From JACMRI01 sp043778625 (GTDB lineage Bacteria > Bacteroidota > Bacteroidia > UBA4408), in contig JAYWFU010000031.1 of assembly GCA_043778625.1 (NCBI GenBank), positions 28,076 to 92,075 of the forward strand: a stretch of 64,000 nucleotides of DNA, written 5' to 3'. Of the stretch, positions 17,165 through 26,336 are shown one piece after another. The first letter of the stretch is position 1. Every line of letters starts with the position of its first letter. Below the pieces are notes generated by a model. It saw nothing but the letters and a program-made list of their open reading frames with translations, made no database searches and was not told the origin of the DNA. The position numbers and the translations under genes are program-made.

Positions 17165-17207
17165 TCCCCTCCTTTTTAGAGGGAGGGGTGCCCGCAGGGC
17201 GGGGTGG
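17165..17207 (+). repeat. GC-rich palindromic repeat, intergenic copy
   Basis: This 43-base block is the plus-strand counterpart of the repeat at 16892-16932, differing only in the short AT-rich hairpin loop. It lies in the 244-base gap between the GYF_2 gene and the DUF559 gene. The two copies are in inverted orientation and about 230 bases apart, so together they could form a large cruciform or serve as recombination substrates. Confidence 0.8.
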
Positions 17208-17275
17208 GTTATGCGCCCTGCTTACATGCTATACTATATGGCTAGATGAAATAAATTTTGAAAGAAAAAATGGTA

Positions 17276-17962
17276 CTAGTATTGCTTAATTTTTCTTTTA
17301 AGCCTATTTACTTCATTTTCCCATTCTCTTACTGAACTAAGAGCTTCTACTATTTGTTGTTGTTTGTCAGAATAAGACCTTAACAGATGAAACTGTTGAA
17401 CTTCTTCCAAATTTATTCTTGCAGCACCTAAATTTATAATTGCTTGATCATATTCAGATTTTAATCCTTCAAGTTCTGCTTGTCTTTGAGCCGCATTAGC
17501 TATTTTTTTTTGCCTTTCTTCCTCTGCCAATCTAGCTATCTCAATTTGCTCTTGTTCTTTAATTTTAGCGTTTTGCTTTTCTAATTGTAGTTGTATTTCT
17601 GTTTGCTGAGCTTGTTGCTTAACGTATAATGTTATGCCGATTACACTTATCAATAAAAAACTAGCAATAACAACTATAATTATATTTTTTTTGTTAGTGC
17701 TTTTTTCTGTGGTTATAACAGTATTTACTATGGTTTTTTTTTCAGAAAGTGGCGGTGGTATAATTGGTGCTTTTGTTAATAAAGGGGGCGGAATACTTTT
17801 GAATATTTCTTTTAAATCTTCAATATCATTGGCTTTCATCCAGCTTTCCGCACCCTCGAACCATACTAAAGTATCTCTAGTAATGTTTTGTTCTTTTAAT
17901 TCAGTTATCGAATAAGGTCCTTTTTGTATATCGTCTATGTGAATAAAATAGTTTTGTATCAT
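17276..17962 (-). CDS. GYF_2 domain protein with one membrane span and coiled coil
   Basis: The 228-aa protein begins with a GYF_2 (DUF4339) domain: YFIHIDDIQKGPYSITELKE, then TLVWFEGAESWMKANDIEDL (to about residue 50). A proline-rich linker follows, one membrane span near residues 93-111 (IIIVVIASFLLISVIGITLY), and then a long charged coiled coil rich in Q, E, K and R to the C-terminus. GYF_2 domains bind proline-rich peptides or partners, and many Bacteroidota proteins have them before membrane segments. Function is unknown. A second GYF_2 protein is at 40260-40775. The gene stands alone with no clear operon partner. Confidence 0.75.
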   Translation of the reverse strand: MIQNYFIHIDDIQKGPYSITELKEQNITRDTLVWFEGAESWMKANDIEDLKEIFKSIPPPLLTKAPIIPPPLSEKKTIVNTVITTEKSTNKKNIIIVVIASFLLISVIGITLYVKQQAQQTEIQLQLEKQNAKIKEQEQIEIARLAEEERQKKIANAAQRQAELEGLKSEYDQAIINLGAARINLEEVQQFHLLRSYSDKQQQIVEALSSVREWENEVNRLKRKIKQY

Positions 17963-18024
17963 GTTATTTTAAGTTTTTATGAATTGATTTTAAATTAGTT
18001 AATTTTTAAGTTTACGTCTACCCC

Positions 18025-19944
18025 CTACCCCTCCATTACATCTGCCTTGTTCCCCAGCTCTTCCCATTGGGCGTAGTAAGTGGCTAGCTCGGTTTTAAAC
18101 TTTTTGTAGCTTGCGGTAAAAGCCCCGTCGTTAAACAGTTCGGGCTTGGCCAGTAGTTGGGCGTCGTATTCTTTTATTTTGGTTTCGTTGCGTTCAATAC
18201 CTTCTTCAATTTTTTTAACGGCATTTTTTATTTTACGCAATTCTTTTTCTTGCTCCTTACGCTCTAAGTATTTTTGTTTGCCATCGCTGCTGTTGTCGTC
18301 GGTTTTGGCCGCGGCTATTGATGTAAAATTATTTTCTTTTTTGCGGTGCGCTAAGTATTCGTCTATATCGCCTATAAATTCTTTTAGCTTTCCGCCTTTT
18401 AGTTCAATTACTTTTTCGGTTATACCACGCAAAAAATCACGGTCGTGAGATACCAGTAGTAATGTACCTTCAAAGCTTTTGAGTGCTTTTTTAAGCAAGT
18501 CTTTAGAAAGAATGTCCAAGTGATTGGTAGGCTCATCGAGTATTAAAAAATTGTAAGGTTCAAGTAATAATTTGGCCAATGCAAGACGTGTTTTTTCACC
18601 TCCTGATAGCACTTTTACTTTTTTGGTAATATCATCTCCTTTAAATAAAAATGAGCCTAGTATGTTACGTACACGTGTGCGTACCTCGCCTACAGCTACT
18701 TCGTCTATGGTTTCAAATATTGTTTTTTCCTTGTCTAAATCATCAGCATGGGTTTGTCCAAAATAACCAATGCGTACCATGTGTCCTGGCGTAAGCACGC
18801 CTGATGTGGCTTGCAGTTCGTCCACAATTATTTTTATAAGTGTACTCTTACCTTGTCCGTTTTGTCCCACTATGGCTATTTTTTCGCCACGTGCTATTAA
18901 AAAATCTATATTATCTAACACTTTTTTGGTTTCGAACGATTTACTCAAGCCCGCAGCCTCTATGCTTACCTTGCCACTGTGTGGTGCAGCAGGGAACTTA
19001 AAGCTAAGGTTAGATACATCTTCATCATCAATTTCAACTACCTCTAGCTTGTCTAATTTTTTCATCAATTGCTGTGCAAACGCTGCTTTAGAAGCTTTTG
19101 CTTTGTATTGGTCAATTAATTTTTGAGTAGTTTCAATGTACTTTTCTTGATTTTTTTGTTTTTGCAACAATTGCTCTTTGCGCTCTTGTTTAAGTACAAT
19201 ATGCTTGCTGTAGTTGCACGGATATTCAGTAAGTACACGATTAGCAATTTCAAATGTTTTGTTGGTTAAATTATCCAAAAACATACGATCGTGCGATATA
19301 AGTACTACTGCCCCCTCGTAAGTTACTAAGTGGTTTTCTAACCAATCTATAGCCTCAATATCCAAGTGATTGGTAGGTTCATCGAGTAATAATAAATCGG
19401 GGTTTTGGAGTATTAGTTTCGCTAATTCTACACGCATACGCCAGCCACCGCTTAGTTCATTCATATTAAAATGAATACTTACACCGTTAAACCCTAAGCC
19501 AAACAATACCTGTTCTATACTGGCATCAATATTAGCTGCACCTAATATATTAAGCCTATCCATGCAGTGTTGGTAGTCGTCGAGGGCGTCCATGTAGGCT
19601 TGGCTTTCATAGTCTTCGGAATGCGCTATGTAATCATTTAAGAGCTCTATTTTAGCTTCTACTGAAGCTAATTCTTTTAACGATTGTTTTACTTCTTGCG
19701 CAACAGTTAAATCGCTGTAGTTAAATAATTCTTGAGGTAAGTATCCCATCGTAAACTCTTTGGGAGTGCTTATAACACCGCCCGAAGCCTCTTGCGCACC
19801 CGCTAATATTTTTAAAAATGTTGATTTCCCCGCCCCATTTTTACCAGTAAGTCCTACCCGCTCGCGCTTGTTTATTACTACGTTAATATCTGCAAATAGT
19901 GTTGTGCCTCCAAACTGTACTGTTAAATCGCTTACTGAAACCAT
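18025..19944 (-). CDS. ABC-F family ATP-binding protein
   Basis: The 639-aa protein has two ABC domains in tandem without membrane segments, the mark of ABC-F proteins that act on ribosomes. Domain 1 has GLTGKNGAGKST, LSGGWRMRVELAKL and LLLLDEPTNHLDI. Domain 2 has IAIVGQNGQGKST, LSGGEKTRLALAKL and FLILDEPTNHLDI. The linker between them (about residues 250-310, KQERKEQLLQKQKNQEKYIE) is the P-site tRNA interaction motif region. The C-terminus is a coiled coil like Uup. Probably a translation factor that relieves stalled ribosomes; a resistance role is not indicated. rpoN lies 66 bases upstream on the same strand. Confidence 0.9.
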   Translation of the reverse strand: MVSVSDLTVQFGGTTLFADINVVINKRERVGLTGKNGAGKSTFLKILAGAQEASGGVISTPKEFTMGYLPQELFNYSDLTVAQEVKQSLKELASVEAKIELLNDYIAHSEDYESQAYMDALDDYQHCMDRLNILGAANIDASIEQVLFGLGFNGVSIHFNMNELSGGWRMRVELAKLILQNPDLLLLDEPTNHLDIEAIDWLENHLVTYEGAVVLISHDRMFLDNLTNKTFEIANRVLTEYPCNYSKHIVLKQERKEQLLQKQKNQEKYIETTQKLIDQYKAKASKAAFAQQLMKKLDKLEVVEIDDEDVSNLSFKFPAAPHSGKVSIEAAGLSKSFETKKVLDNIDFLIARGEKIAIVGQNGQGKSTLIKIIVDELQATSGVLTPGHMVRIGYFGQTHADDLDKEKTIFETIDEVAVGEVRTRVRNILGSFLFKGDDITKKVKVLSGGEKTRLALAKLLLEPYNFLILDEPTNHLDILSKDLLKKALKSFEGTLLLVSHDRDFLRGITEKVIELKGGKLKEFIGDIDEYLAHRKKENNFTSIAAAKTDDNSSDGKQKYLERKEQEKELRKIKNAVKKIEEGIERNETKIKEYDAQLLAKPELFNDGAFTASYKKFKTELATYYAQWEELGNKADVMEG

Positions 19945-20010
19945 GAATGTGTGTTATATTATTTAGTGTGTTGTTGTTAAAAGTAGTATGTGGTAAGTGT
20001 AGCGTTCCTG

Positions 20011-21471
20011 CTATAATTCTTTACGCAAGCGTGCTACGGGTATGTTAAGCATCTCGCGGTACTTAGCAATGGTGCGGCGTGCAATGTTGTAGCCTTGTGC
20101 TTTAAGTACTGTTACTAGGGCTTCGTCGCTTAGGGGTTCGGCTTTGTTTTCGTCGGCTATGGCGTTAGATAGTATTTTTTTCACTTCCTTAGAGCTTACT
20201 TCCTCGCCATCGTCGTTGGTGAGCGACTCGCTAAAAAAACTTTTTAACGCAAACGTACCAAAATGTGTAGTAATATATTTAGCGTTTGAAATCCTTGACA
20301 CGGTAGATATATCCAAGTTAGTAACATCTGCTACGTCCTTTAATATCATAGGTTTTAGCTTGAGTTCATCGCCCTCCAAAAAGTAATCGTACTGCTTAGT
20401 AAGTATGCAGTTCATTACCAGCATCATGCTTTGGTTACGTTGGTCAAGCGCATCAATAAACCAGTTGGCGCTTTCTATTTTTTGTTTAATAAAACTAACG
20501 GCTTCCTTATCTTTTAACTTGCCTTTGCTATATTGGTTAAGCATGTCGTTATAATCTTTGCTTACTCGCAATGGCACACGGTTACGGCCATTCAGGCTTA
20601 GTTCCAGCTTACCATCGTTGTTGTACAGGGCAAAGTCGGGCGTTATTTGCTCTAAGTTTTTTTGGTTATCCGCCATCGAATTCCCTGGTTTAGGATTCAG
20701 GTGTATAATTTCGTTAATGGCTAATTTTAATTCTTCAGGCGTAAAATCAAGGTGCTGCGCTATTTTTTCGTAATGTTTCTTTACAAATTCCTCCATCATT
20801 TCGCTTACAATTTCGGTAGCTAAGCGTATGCCTTTGGTGCGGTTTTCTTTACGCTTTAGTTGTATTAATAGGCATTCGCGTAGGTTGCGTGCGCCAATGC
20901 CTGCGGGGTCAAGGTCTTGTATTTCGGTGAGTATAACTTCAATTTCTTTTTCGGTAGCAGTTATGTTTTGTGTAAATGCAAGGTCGTCTACCATAGCCGC
21001 CAATTCTCGGCGCATATAGCCGTCGTCGTCAATGTAGCCAATAACATAATCGGCTATACGCATTTGTTTGTCAGTAAGGTTGCGTAAGTGCAGTTGCTCC
21101 GTTAATTGCTCTTGGAACGATATTCCGCTTGCAAACGGCACGTCCTTAATATCATCGTCGGAGCTTGATTGTATGGTGGTTTTATAACTCGGTATTTCGT
21201 CGTCGTCAATGTACTGATCTAAGTTAAAATCCTCTCGTTTATTTTCGTCGTTACCCTCGGTTTCGTAGTCGTCTTGTTCGTATATCGATTCCTCGTCGTC
21301 CGCATTTTTATCGTCATCATTCAAGCCCTCTTCTAACGCAGGGTTAATCTCCAATTCTTCTTTAATACGTTGTTCGAGCGATGCCGTGGGTACTTGCAAC
21401 AGTTTCATTAACTGAATTTGTTGTGGCGATAGTTTTTGTTGTAGTTTTTGTTGTAACGATTGTTTTAACAT
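20011..21471 (-). CDS. rpoN: RNA polymerase sigma-54 factor
   Basis: This 486-aa protein has all three RpoN regions. The activator-interacting N-terminus is MLKQSLQQKLQQKLSPQQIQLMKLLQVPT. An acidic linker follows (residues 50-110, rich in D and E), then the core-binding domain with IGYIDDDGYMRREL and DLDPAGIGARNLRECL. The DNA-binding end has the RpoN box ARRTIAKYREMLN. Sigma-54 directs transcription from -24/-12 promoters with ATP-dependent activators. No such activator is in the window. Confidence 0.95.
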   Translation of the reverse strand: MLKQSLQQKLQQKLSPQQIQLMKLLQVPTASLEQRIKEELEINPALEEGLNDDDKNADDEESIYEQDDYETEGNDENKREDFNLDQYIDDDEIPSYKTTIQSSSDDDIKDVPFASGISFQEQLTEQLHLRNLTDKQMRIADYVIGYIDDDGYMRRELAAMVDDLAFTQNITATEKEIEVILTEIQDLDPAGIGARNLRECLLIQLKRKENRTKGIRLATEIVSEMMEEFVKKHYEKIAQHLDFTPEELKLAINEIIHLNPKPGNSMADNQKNLEQITPDFALYNNDGKLELSLNGRNRVPLRVSKDYNDMLNQYSKGKLKDKEAVSFIKQKIESANWFIDALDQRNQSMMLVMNCILTKQYDYFLEGDELKLKPMILKDVADVTNLDISTVSRISNAKYITTHFGTFALKSFFSESLTNDDGEEVSSKEVKKILSNAIADENKAEPLSDEALVTVLKAQGYNIARRTIAKYREMLNIPVARLRKEL

Positions 21472-21559
21472 AATGCACTATTAAAATAGGGGGTTGTGTA
21501 GATATGCCCCAAATGTAACATACATTTTTTGGTTTATAAAATATTTAACCTATCATTAG

Positions 21560-22897
21560 TTATTGGTCAGTAATATTTACTTTGGGCGGAGCGGTATCTT
21601 TGCCTTTTTTGTTTACGTAATACACTTTGCGCCCATTGGTTAGCACAAAAACCTTGTCGGAATACTTATCAATTTTCTCGTACAGCGGCTCTACTACTTG
21701 CTTACCGCTACCGTTCACCAAGCCCCATCGTCCGCCAAGTTTCATTTTAAATATTCCTTTGCCAAAGGGTATTAATTCGTCGTATAGCGGTGGCACTATT
21801 ATGCCACCAGTTTTGTTAATATAGCCCCACTTACCATCGAGTTTTACTTTGCTCATACCCCCTTTAAAACCTAGCACTTGTGCATACGTAGGGGCTACTA
21901 CTTCTTTGGCTTTGGCGTTAATAAATCCCCACTTACCCTCAGCTAGCACAGGGGCTAACCCCTCCCCAAAATTATCAACACGGGTGTACTTAGGGGCAAT
22001 AATTTCTTTGCCTTTGTAGTTTATAAAACAATATTTTCCGTTGAGTTTGCCCAGCATAATACCCTTGCTAAAATCGGTTATTGCATCGTATTCGGGCTTG
22101 GTTATTTCCTTACCTTTTTCGTTTACAAAGCCGTACTTTTTGTCAATAGTAACTTTAGCTAATTTGTTGTTAAACACTGCTGCCGAGTCGTAGGCAGGCT
22201 TAGTAATTTCTTTGCCTTTTTGGTTTACAAAACCCCACTTGCCTGCAAGCTTAACACTAGCAAAACCGTTGGTAAACTTAGTTACACGGTCGTAGGTGGG
22301 TTTTAGCACCTCTTTGCCTTTGGAGTTAATAAAGCCCCATTTATTATCTAACCACACAGGGGCTAAGTCTTGGCTAAATGCCTCAATGGTATCATAGGTA
22401 GGTACGGTTATTTCAGTACCTTTTAGATCTATTAACCCCCATTTAAACCCTAAACGAACGTAAGCAATGCTGTTGTTAAAGTCGTAGGCTTTGTCGTATT
22501 TAGGGGGGACAATTTCCACGGCTTTAGCTCCTACAAACCCATATTTTTCGTTAAGTTGCACACGTGCCACGCCTTGTTTAAAGTTGGCTACCTCATCGTA
22601 GTTAGGGGCTATTAATTCCTCGCCCTTGGGGTTTAGTAGTCCTGTTTTTTTATCTACTTGCACAATGGCTACGCCATCGGTTATGCCAGCTATAAAGTCG
22701 TATTTGGGTGCTACCACCTCGTTACCCTTGCGATCAATTAAGCCCCACTTATTATTACGCTTGGCACGCATTAGCTCGCGGGTAAAATATTTTTTATCCT
22801 TAAAATTACTTTGCTTTACCTGCGCCAATAGTTGCTGTACGCTAAGTACAAGCAATAGTGTAATTAAGTTACGGTATGCAATACGTGTTGGGTACAT
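21560..22897 (-). CDS. Exported WG-repeat protein
   Basis: The 445-aa protein has an N-terminal signal-like segment (NLITLLLVLSVQQLLAQ) and then about eleven repeats of roughly 34 residues plus a weak twelfth. Each unit follows the WG pattern, such as NNKWGLIDRKGNEVVAPKYD, DNKWGFINSKGKEVLKPTYD and AGKWGFVNQKGKEITKPAYD. WG repeats (KWG leptospira family) form a beta-rich solenoid, probably for binding at the cell surface. The ligand is unknown. The gene is alone and is transcribed away from the divergent promoter at 22957-22986. Confidence 0.86.
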   Translation of the reverse strand: MYPTRIAYRNLITLLLVLSVQQLLAQVKQSNFKDKKYFTRELMRAKRNNKWGLIDRKGNEVVAPKYDFIAGITDGVAIVQVDKKTGLLNPKGEELIAPNYDEVANFKQGVARVQLNEKYGFVGAKAVEIVPPKYDKAYDFNNSIAYVRLGFKWGLIDLKGTEITVPTYDTIEAFSQDLAPVWLDNKWGFINSKGKEVLKPTYDRVTKFTNGFASVKLAGKWGFVNQKGKEITKPAYDSAAVFNNKLAKVTIDKKYGFVNEKGKEITKPEYDAITDFSKGIMLGKLNGKYCFINYKGKEIIAPKYTRVDNFGEGLAPVLAEGKWGFINAKAKEVVAPTYAQVLGFKGGMSKVKLDGKWGYINKTGGIIVPPLYDELIPFGKGIFKMKLGGRWGLVNGSGKQVVEPLYEKIDKYSDKVFVLTNGRKVYYVNKKGKDTAPPKVNITDQ

Positions 22898-22956
22898 AGT
22901 TTTTGGTTGATGTAACTAACTCAAATGTACAATCATTTTTTTGTTTTGATAAATGA

Positions 22957-22986
22957 TTTTGCCTAACCCGTAAATAGTTATATTTG
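22957..22986 (+). promoter_or_regulatory. Bacteroidota sigma-A promoter for the 181-aa gene
   Basis: A TTTTG box (22957-22961) and a TATATTTG box (22979-22986) are separated by 17 bases. This matches the Bacteroidota TTTG/TAnnTTTG promoter consensus. It lies 22 bases before the ATG at 23009 and faces that gene. Confidence 0.65.
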
Positions 22987-23008
22987 AAGATATATTAACT
23001 ATTAGATT

Positions 23009-23554
23009 ATGTTTGAATATATTAAAGACACCATAACACTTACTGAAATTAAAAAAACATTATTACTAAATAAAACAGTAATAGATATTGAGGGAGAGGC
23101 TTTTTATTATTCTAAAATAACCTTGGGTTGTAGCATTGTATTTCAATTATTTTTGGGCTTGGGTTCGCTTTGTGTATTTCCTTTTTTTGAAAATATATGG
23201 CTTTTTTTGTACGTTTTTTTGATGGCTTTAGCAATCATTTACAACCTTTTAAATGACACAATACCCAAGTATTTAAATACACGCCCTATTTTTATTTTAA
23301 AGCAAAAACAACTGTATTACACGCAACAAAATCAGTGGTATAATATAGCCGAATGCCACGTAAGTATAGATAGTGTTGGTAAGTATAATTATTCGGGTAC
23401 CTTAAAAATACATTCTTATTTAGATTCTAATAATACAATATCAGAAAACATTTGGCATATCTCGAACGATGATACATTAATCAGTAGAATAAAAAAAATC
23501 AAAGGCATTACAAATTTCTTTGATTATGAACAAGAGCGTCAAAGCCGTAAATAA
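23009..23554 (+). CDS. Small membrane protein of unknown function
   Basis: This 181-aa protein has a hydrophilic start with a DIEGEAFYYSKI segment, two adjacent membrane spans at about residues 45-63 and 67-85, and a cytosolic domain of about 95 residues ending in lysine and arginine. No family was recognised. It has a good promoter just upstream and its stop is five bases before the likely start of the next gene, so the two are probably co-transcribed. It could be a PH-like-domain membrane protein by layout (two spans then a beta-rich domain), but this is a guess. Confidence 0.6.
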   Translation: MFEYIKDTITLTEIKKTLLLNKTVIDIEGEAFYYSKITLGCSIVFQLFLGLGSLCVFPFFENIWLFLYVFLMALAIIYNLLNDTIPKYLNTRPIFILKQKQLYYTQQNQWYNIAECHVSIDSVGKYNYSGTLKIHSYLDSNNTISENIWHISNDDTLISRIKKIKGITNFFDYEQERQSRK

Positions 23555-23558
23555 TTAC

Positions 23559-24179
23559 ATGAAACACCTTTATCTACTTATTATTTTAACAGCATACGCT
23601 ACTCTGGCTAAGGCACATGGGGTAGTAGTTATTTGGTCGTCGTTAGATACCAATAAACACTATGCTAATTATAACGATAGTAAAAGCGTAGCGGCCAACA
23701 TTGGCGATACTATTTATATTGATGCCGTGCTTATTAAATATAATAATGTGAGCGGAATTATGGTGTTGCGTAAGTTTGCAGGTGTGGGTATCGATACCAT
23801 TAATTACTATTATAACGACACACACTGTATATTAAAATACGTAGTGCAAAACCACACCAGTACCCGCTACGGCATTGATATTGATGGCATACTTGATGTT
23901 GCTTTTTACATAACTCCAGTAGCTACATTAGGCATTAATAATAGTACTAATGCAGCTAACCTAAACTTTAGTTGTTACACCAACTTAGCTACTAACGAGC
24001 TGTACGTAAGTTTTAACGGCGCACCTAACGCTAGTAACATTGATATTATAACCAATACTGGCAGTGTGGTATTGCAAGCACAGGCCATGCACAATACTAC
24101 TATACCATTGGCACAACTACCCAGCGGAGTGTATTATGTGCGCTGTGGCGTAGCAGTACGTAAGTTTATTAGCCCATAA
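23559..24179 (+). CDS. Exported protein with T9SS type A-like C-terminal domain
   Basis: The chosen start at 23559 gives a signal peptide (MKHLYLLIILTAYATLAKAH), whereas the longer in-frame start at 23520 overlaps the previous gene. The 206-aa product has a beta-rich middle of unknown type. The C-terminal 70 residues look like a type IX sorting domain: NELYVSFNGAPNASNIDIITNTG, then VVLQAQAM and LPSGVYYVRCG with a basic KFISP end. Cargo with this domain crosses the outer membrane through the Por machinery. Function of the passenger is unknown. Confidence 0.68.
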   Translation: MKHLYLLIILTAYATLAKAHGVVVIWSSLDTNKHYANYNDSKSVAANIGDTIYIDAVLIKYNNVSGIMVLRKFAGVGIDTINYYYNDTHCILKYVVQNHTSTRYGIDIDGILDVAFYITPVATLGINNSTNAANLNFSCYTNLATNELYVSFNGAPNASNIDIITNTGSVVLQAQAMHNTTIPLAQLPSGVYYVRCGVAVRKFISP

Positions 24180-24276
24180 CTATTCATTAGCAAAATTAAT
24201 TACGCCAGTAGTGTTGCCACATTAAGTTAGCTATATTTACCACTTGAAAATTTAAACTTTAAAACAACCTTATACC

Positions 24277-25668
24277 ATGAGCACACAAAAACAATATTTA
24301 GATGCCAACAAACAAAAATTTGTTGATGAATTATTTGCACTCCTCCGCCTACCAAGCGTTAGCGCCGATATTAAGTACAAAGACGATGTGCTAAAAACGG
24401 CCGATATGGTGGCTGATAGTCTACGCAAAGCAGGGGCTGACAATGTAGAAATAATGTCCACAGGTGGTTACCCAATTGTGTATGCCGATAAAATTATTGA
24501 CGCCACGTTACCCACCGTAATTGTGTATGGCCACTACGACGTGCAACCCGCCGACCCTATTGCCCTGTGGCATACGCCACCATTTGAACCTACCATTAAA
24601 AAAACCGAAACTCACCCCGAAGGCGCAATATTTGCACGTGGTGCATGCGATGATAAAGGGCAAATGTACATGCATGTTAAAGCATTTGAAACCATGATGC
24701 AAACCAATACTCTACCATGCAATGTTAAGTTTATGATTGAAGGCGAGGAGGAAGTAGGTAGTGCTAACCTTGGTCCGTTTTTACAACAACATAAAGAAAA
24801 ATACAAAGGCGATATTATACTAATATCCGACACATCAATTATAGCTAACGATACCCCAAGCATTGATTGTGGCTTGCGTGGCTTGGCGTATATGGAGGTA
24901 GAAGTAACGGGCCCTAACCGCGACTTACACAGTGGTGTATATGGTGGTGCGGTAGCTAACCCTGCCAATGTATTGGCTAAAATGATAGCATCGTTACACG
25001 ACGATAATGGACACGTAACTATTAAAAACTTTTATGATGATGTAGTGGAACTTTCTGCCGAAGAACGTGCCGAATTAAACAAAGCACCATTTGAAGTAGA
25101 AGCCTACCAAAAAGACTTAGACATAGCCACCATACAAGGCGAAAAAGGCTATACAACGTTGGAACGCACAGGCATACGCCCAACACTTGATGTTAACGGT
25201 ATATGGGGAGGCTACACAGGCGAAGGTGCTAAAACAGTGCTACCTAGCAAGGCCTATGCTAAAATAAGTATGCGCTTAGTTCCTAACCAAAATTCTGATA
25301 AAGTATCTAAGTTGTTTACTGATCATTTTATGGCCATTGCGCCTGCATCGATTAAAGTTAAAGTAACACCACACCACGGCGGTGAGCCTGTAGTTACCCA
25401 AACTACTAGCATTGGCTACAAAGCTGCTGAACTAGCCATGACCGAAACCTATGGCAAAAAACCTATCCCTACACGTGGCGGTGGTTCTATACCTATTGTA
25501 GCCTTGTTTAAAGCCACGCTTGGTTTAGATAGTATATTAATGGGCTTTGGCTTAGATAGTGATGCACTACACAGCCCTAACGAACACTACGGCTTAGTAA
25601 ACTACTACAAAGGCATCGAAACTATTCCGTTGTTTTACAAGCATTTTGCGGAGTTGAGTAAGAAGTAA
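24277..25668 (+). CDS. M20 family dipeptidase
   Basis: This 463-aa zinc peptidase shows the M20 motifs VIVYGHYDVQ (residues 81-90, metal His86 with Asp88), then GACDDKGQM, EGEEEVGS (155-162) with the catalytic glutamate, and the terminal metal ligand region DSDALHSPNEH. The insertion domain with SGVYGGAVANPA is present. It most likely cleaves dipeptides in the cytosol, like PepV or carnosinase-type members. A TATATTTAC -7-like box lies at 24232-24240. It is the first gene of a likely five-gene operon running to 29958, with one base to the next gene. Confidence 0.9.
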   Translation: MSTQKQYLDANKQKFVDELFALLRLPSVSADIKYKDDVLKTADMVADSLRKAGADNVEIMSTGGYPIVYADKIIDATLPTVIVYGHYDVQPADPIALWHTPPFEPTIKKTETHPEGAIFARGACDDKGQMYMHVKAFETMMQTNTLPCNVKFMIEGEEEVGSANLGPFLQQHKEKYKGDIILISDTSIIANDTPSIDCGLRGLAYMEVEVTGPNRDLHSGVYGGAVANPANVLAKMIASLHDDNGHVTIKNFYDDVVELSAEERAELNKAPFEVEAYQKDLDIATIQGEKGYTTLERTGIRPTLDVNGIWGGYTGEGAKTVLPSKAYAKISMRLVPNQNSDKVSKLFTDHFMAIAPASIKVKVTPHHGGEPVVTQTTSIGYKAAELAMTETYGKKPIPTRGGGSIPIVALFKATLGLDSILMGFGLDSDALHSPNEHYGLVNYYKGIETIPLFYKHFAELSKK

Positions 25669-25669
25669 T

Positions 25670-26335
25670 ATGGAATTAATTTGCCCTAATTGTAAAACCG
25701 AAATTTTAAATAGCAATGTTAGCATAGCTGAAGCCGTTGCTAGTTGCGTTAGTTGTAGCAAGTCGTTTAAAATAGCTGAGTTAACTAACAATGAACAAAT
25801 AATACGAATACAAAAACCGTTTTATTCTAAAATACAAATTGAGGATAACTTAGGCTCACACACGATTAAAATGAAAATTGCTGATTGGGATAATCATAAA
25901 AAAGACTTGCTAATAATTATTTTCAGTAATTTTTTTGTTTGGTTCATGTATTATTTACTGATATTGAATTCTAAAAACAGTAAAGATTTTGCTTTAATTT
26001 TTCCCACTATTATTCTTGGCTTTTTTATATTAATAACGACACTTTCTTTTTTTAATTTTTGGTATAGAGTTTTGGGTCAAATACAAATTAATTTTAATAC
26101 AGAGTTTGTATCAGTTAAATGGAGTTGTTTAAAACTGTGTTATACTCAACAGAAAAATACAATTGACCTAACAACAATAACTGAAGTCCCTATTTATAAT
26201 GGACAAAAACGCGGTGTAGAATTTTGTTTTAAAAAAAGTGAACGAATTAAATTTGGGTACTATTTGCAACAAGAAGAACGCAAATGGCTTATTGGGGAGT
26301 TGAATGAACTAAAGGAAAAATATCAACTGCATTAA
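25670..26335 (+). CDS. Zinc-ribbon membrane protein, first of a tandem pair
   Basis: The 221-aa protein starts with a zinc ribbon: CPNCKTE (residues 5-11) and CVSCSKSFK (about 27-35), four cysteines in two CxxC knuckles. A linker follows, then two membrane spans near residues 80-100 and 108-128. The C-terminal cytosolic domain is beta-rich and ends in QQEERKWLIGEL. It is a close paralogue of the next gene (26337-27011). The first 45 codons are nearly the same in both, and so are the last 20 residues, whereas the membrane part has diverged. Function is unknown. It begins one base after the dipeptidase stop. Confidence 0.7.
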   Translation: MELICPNCKTEILNSNVSIAEAVASCVSCSKSFKIAELTNNEQIIRIQKPFYSKIQIEDNLGSHTIKMKIADWDNHKKDLLIIIFSNFFVWFMYYLLILNSKNSKDFALIFPTIILGFFILITTLSFFNFWYRVLGQIQINFNTEFVSVKWSCLKLCYTQQKNTIDLTTITEVPIYNGQKRGVEFCFKKSERIKFGYYLQQEERKWLIGELNELKEKYQLH

Positions 26336-26336
26336 C

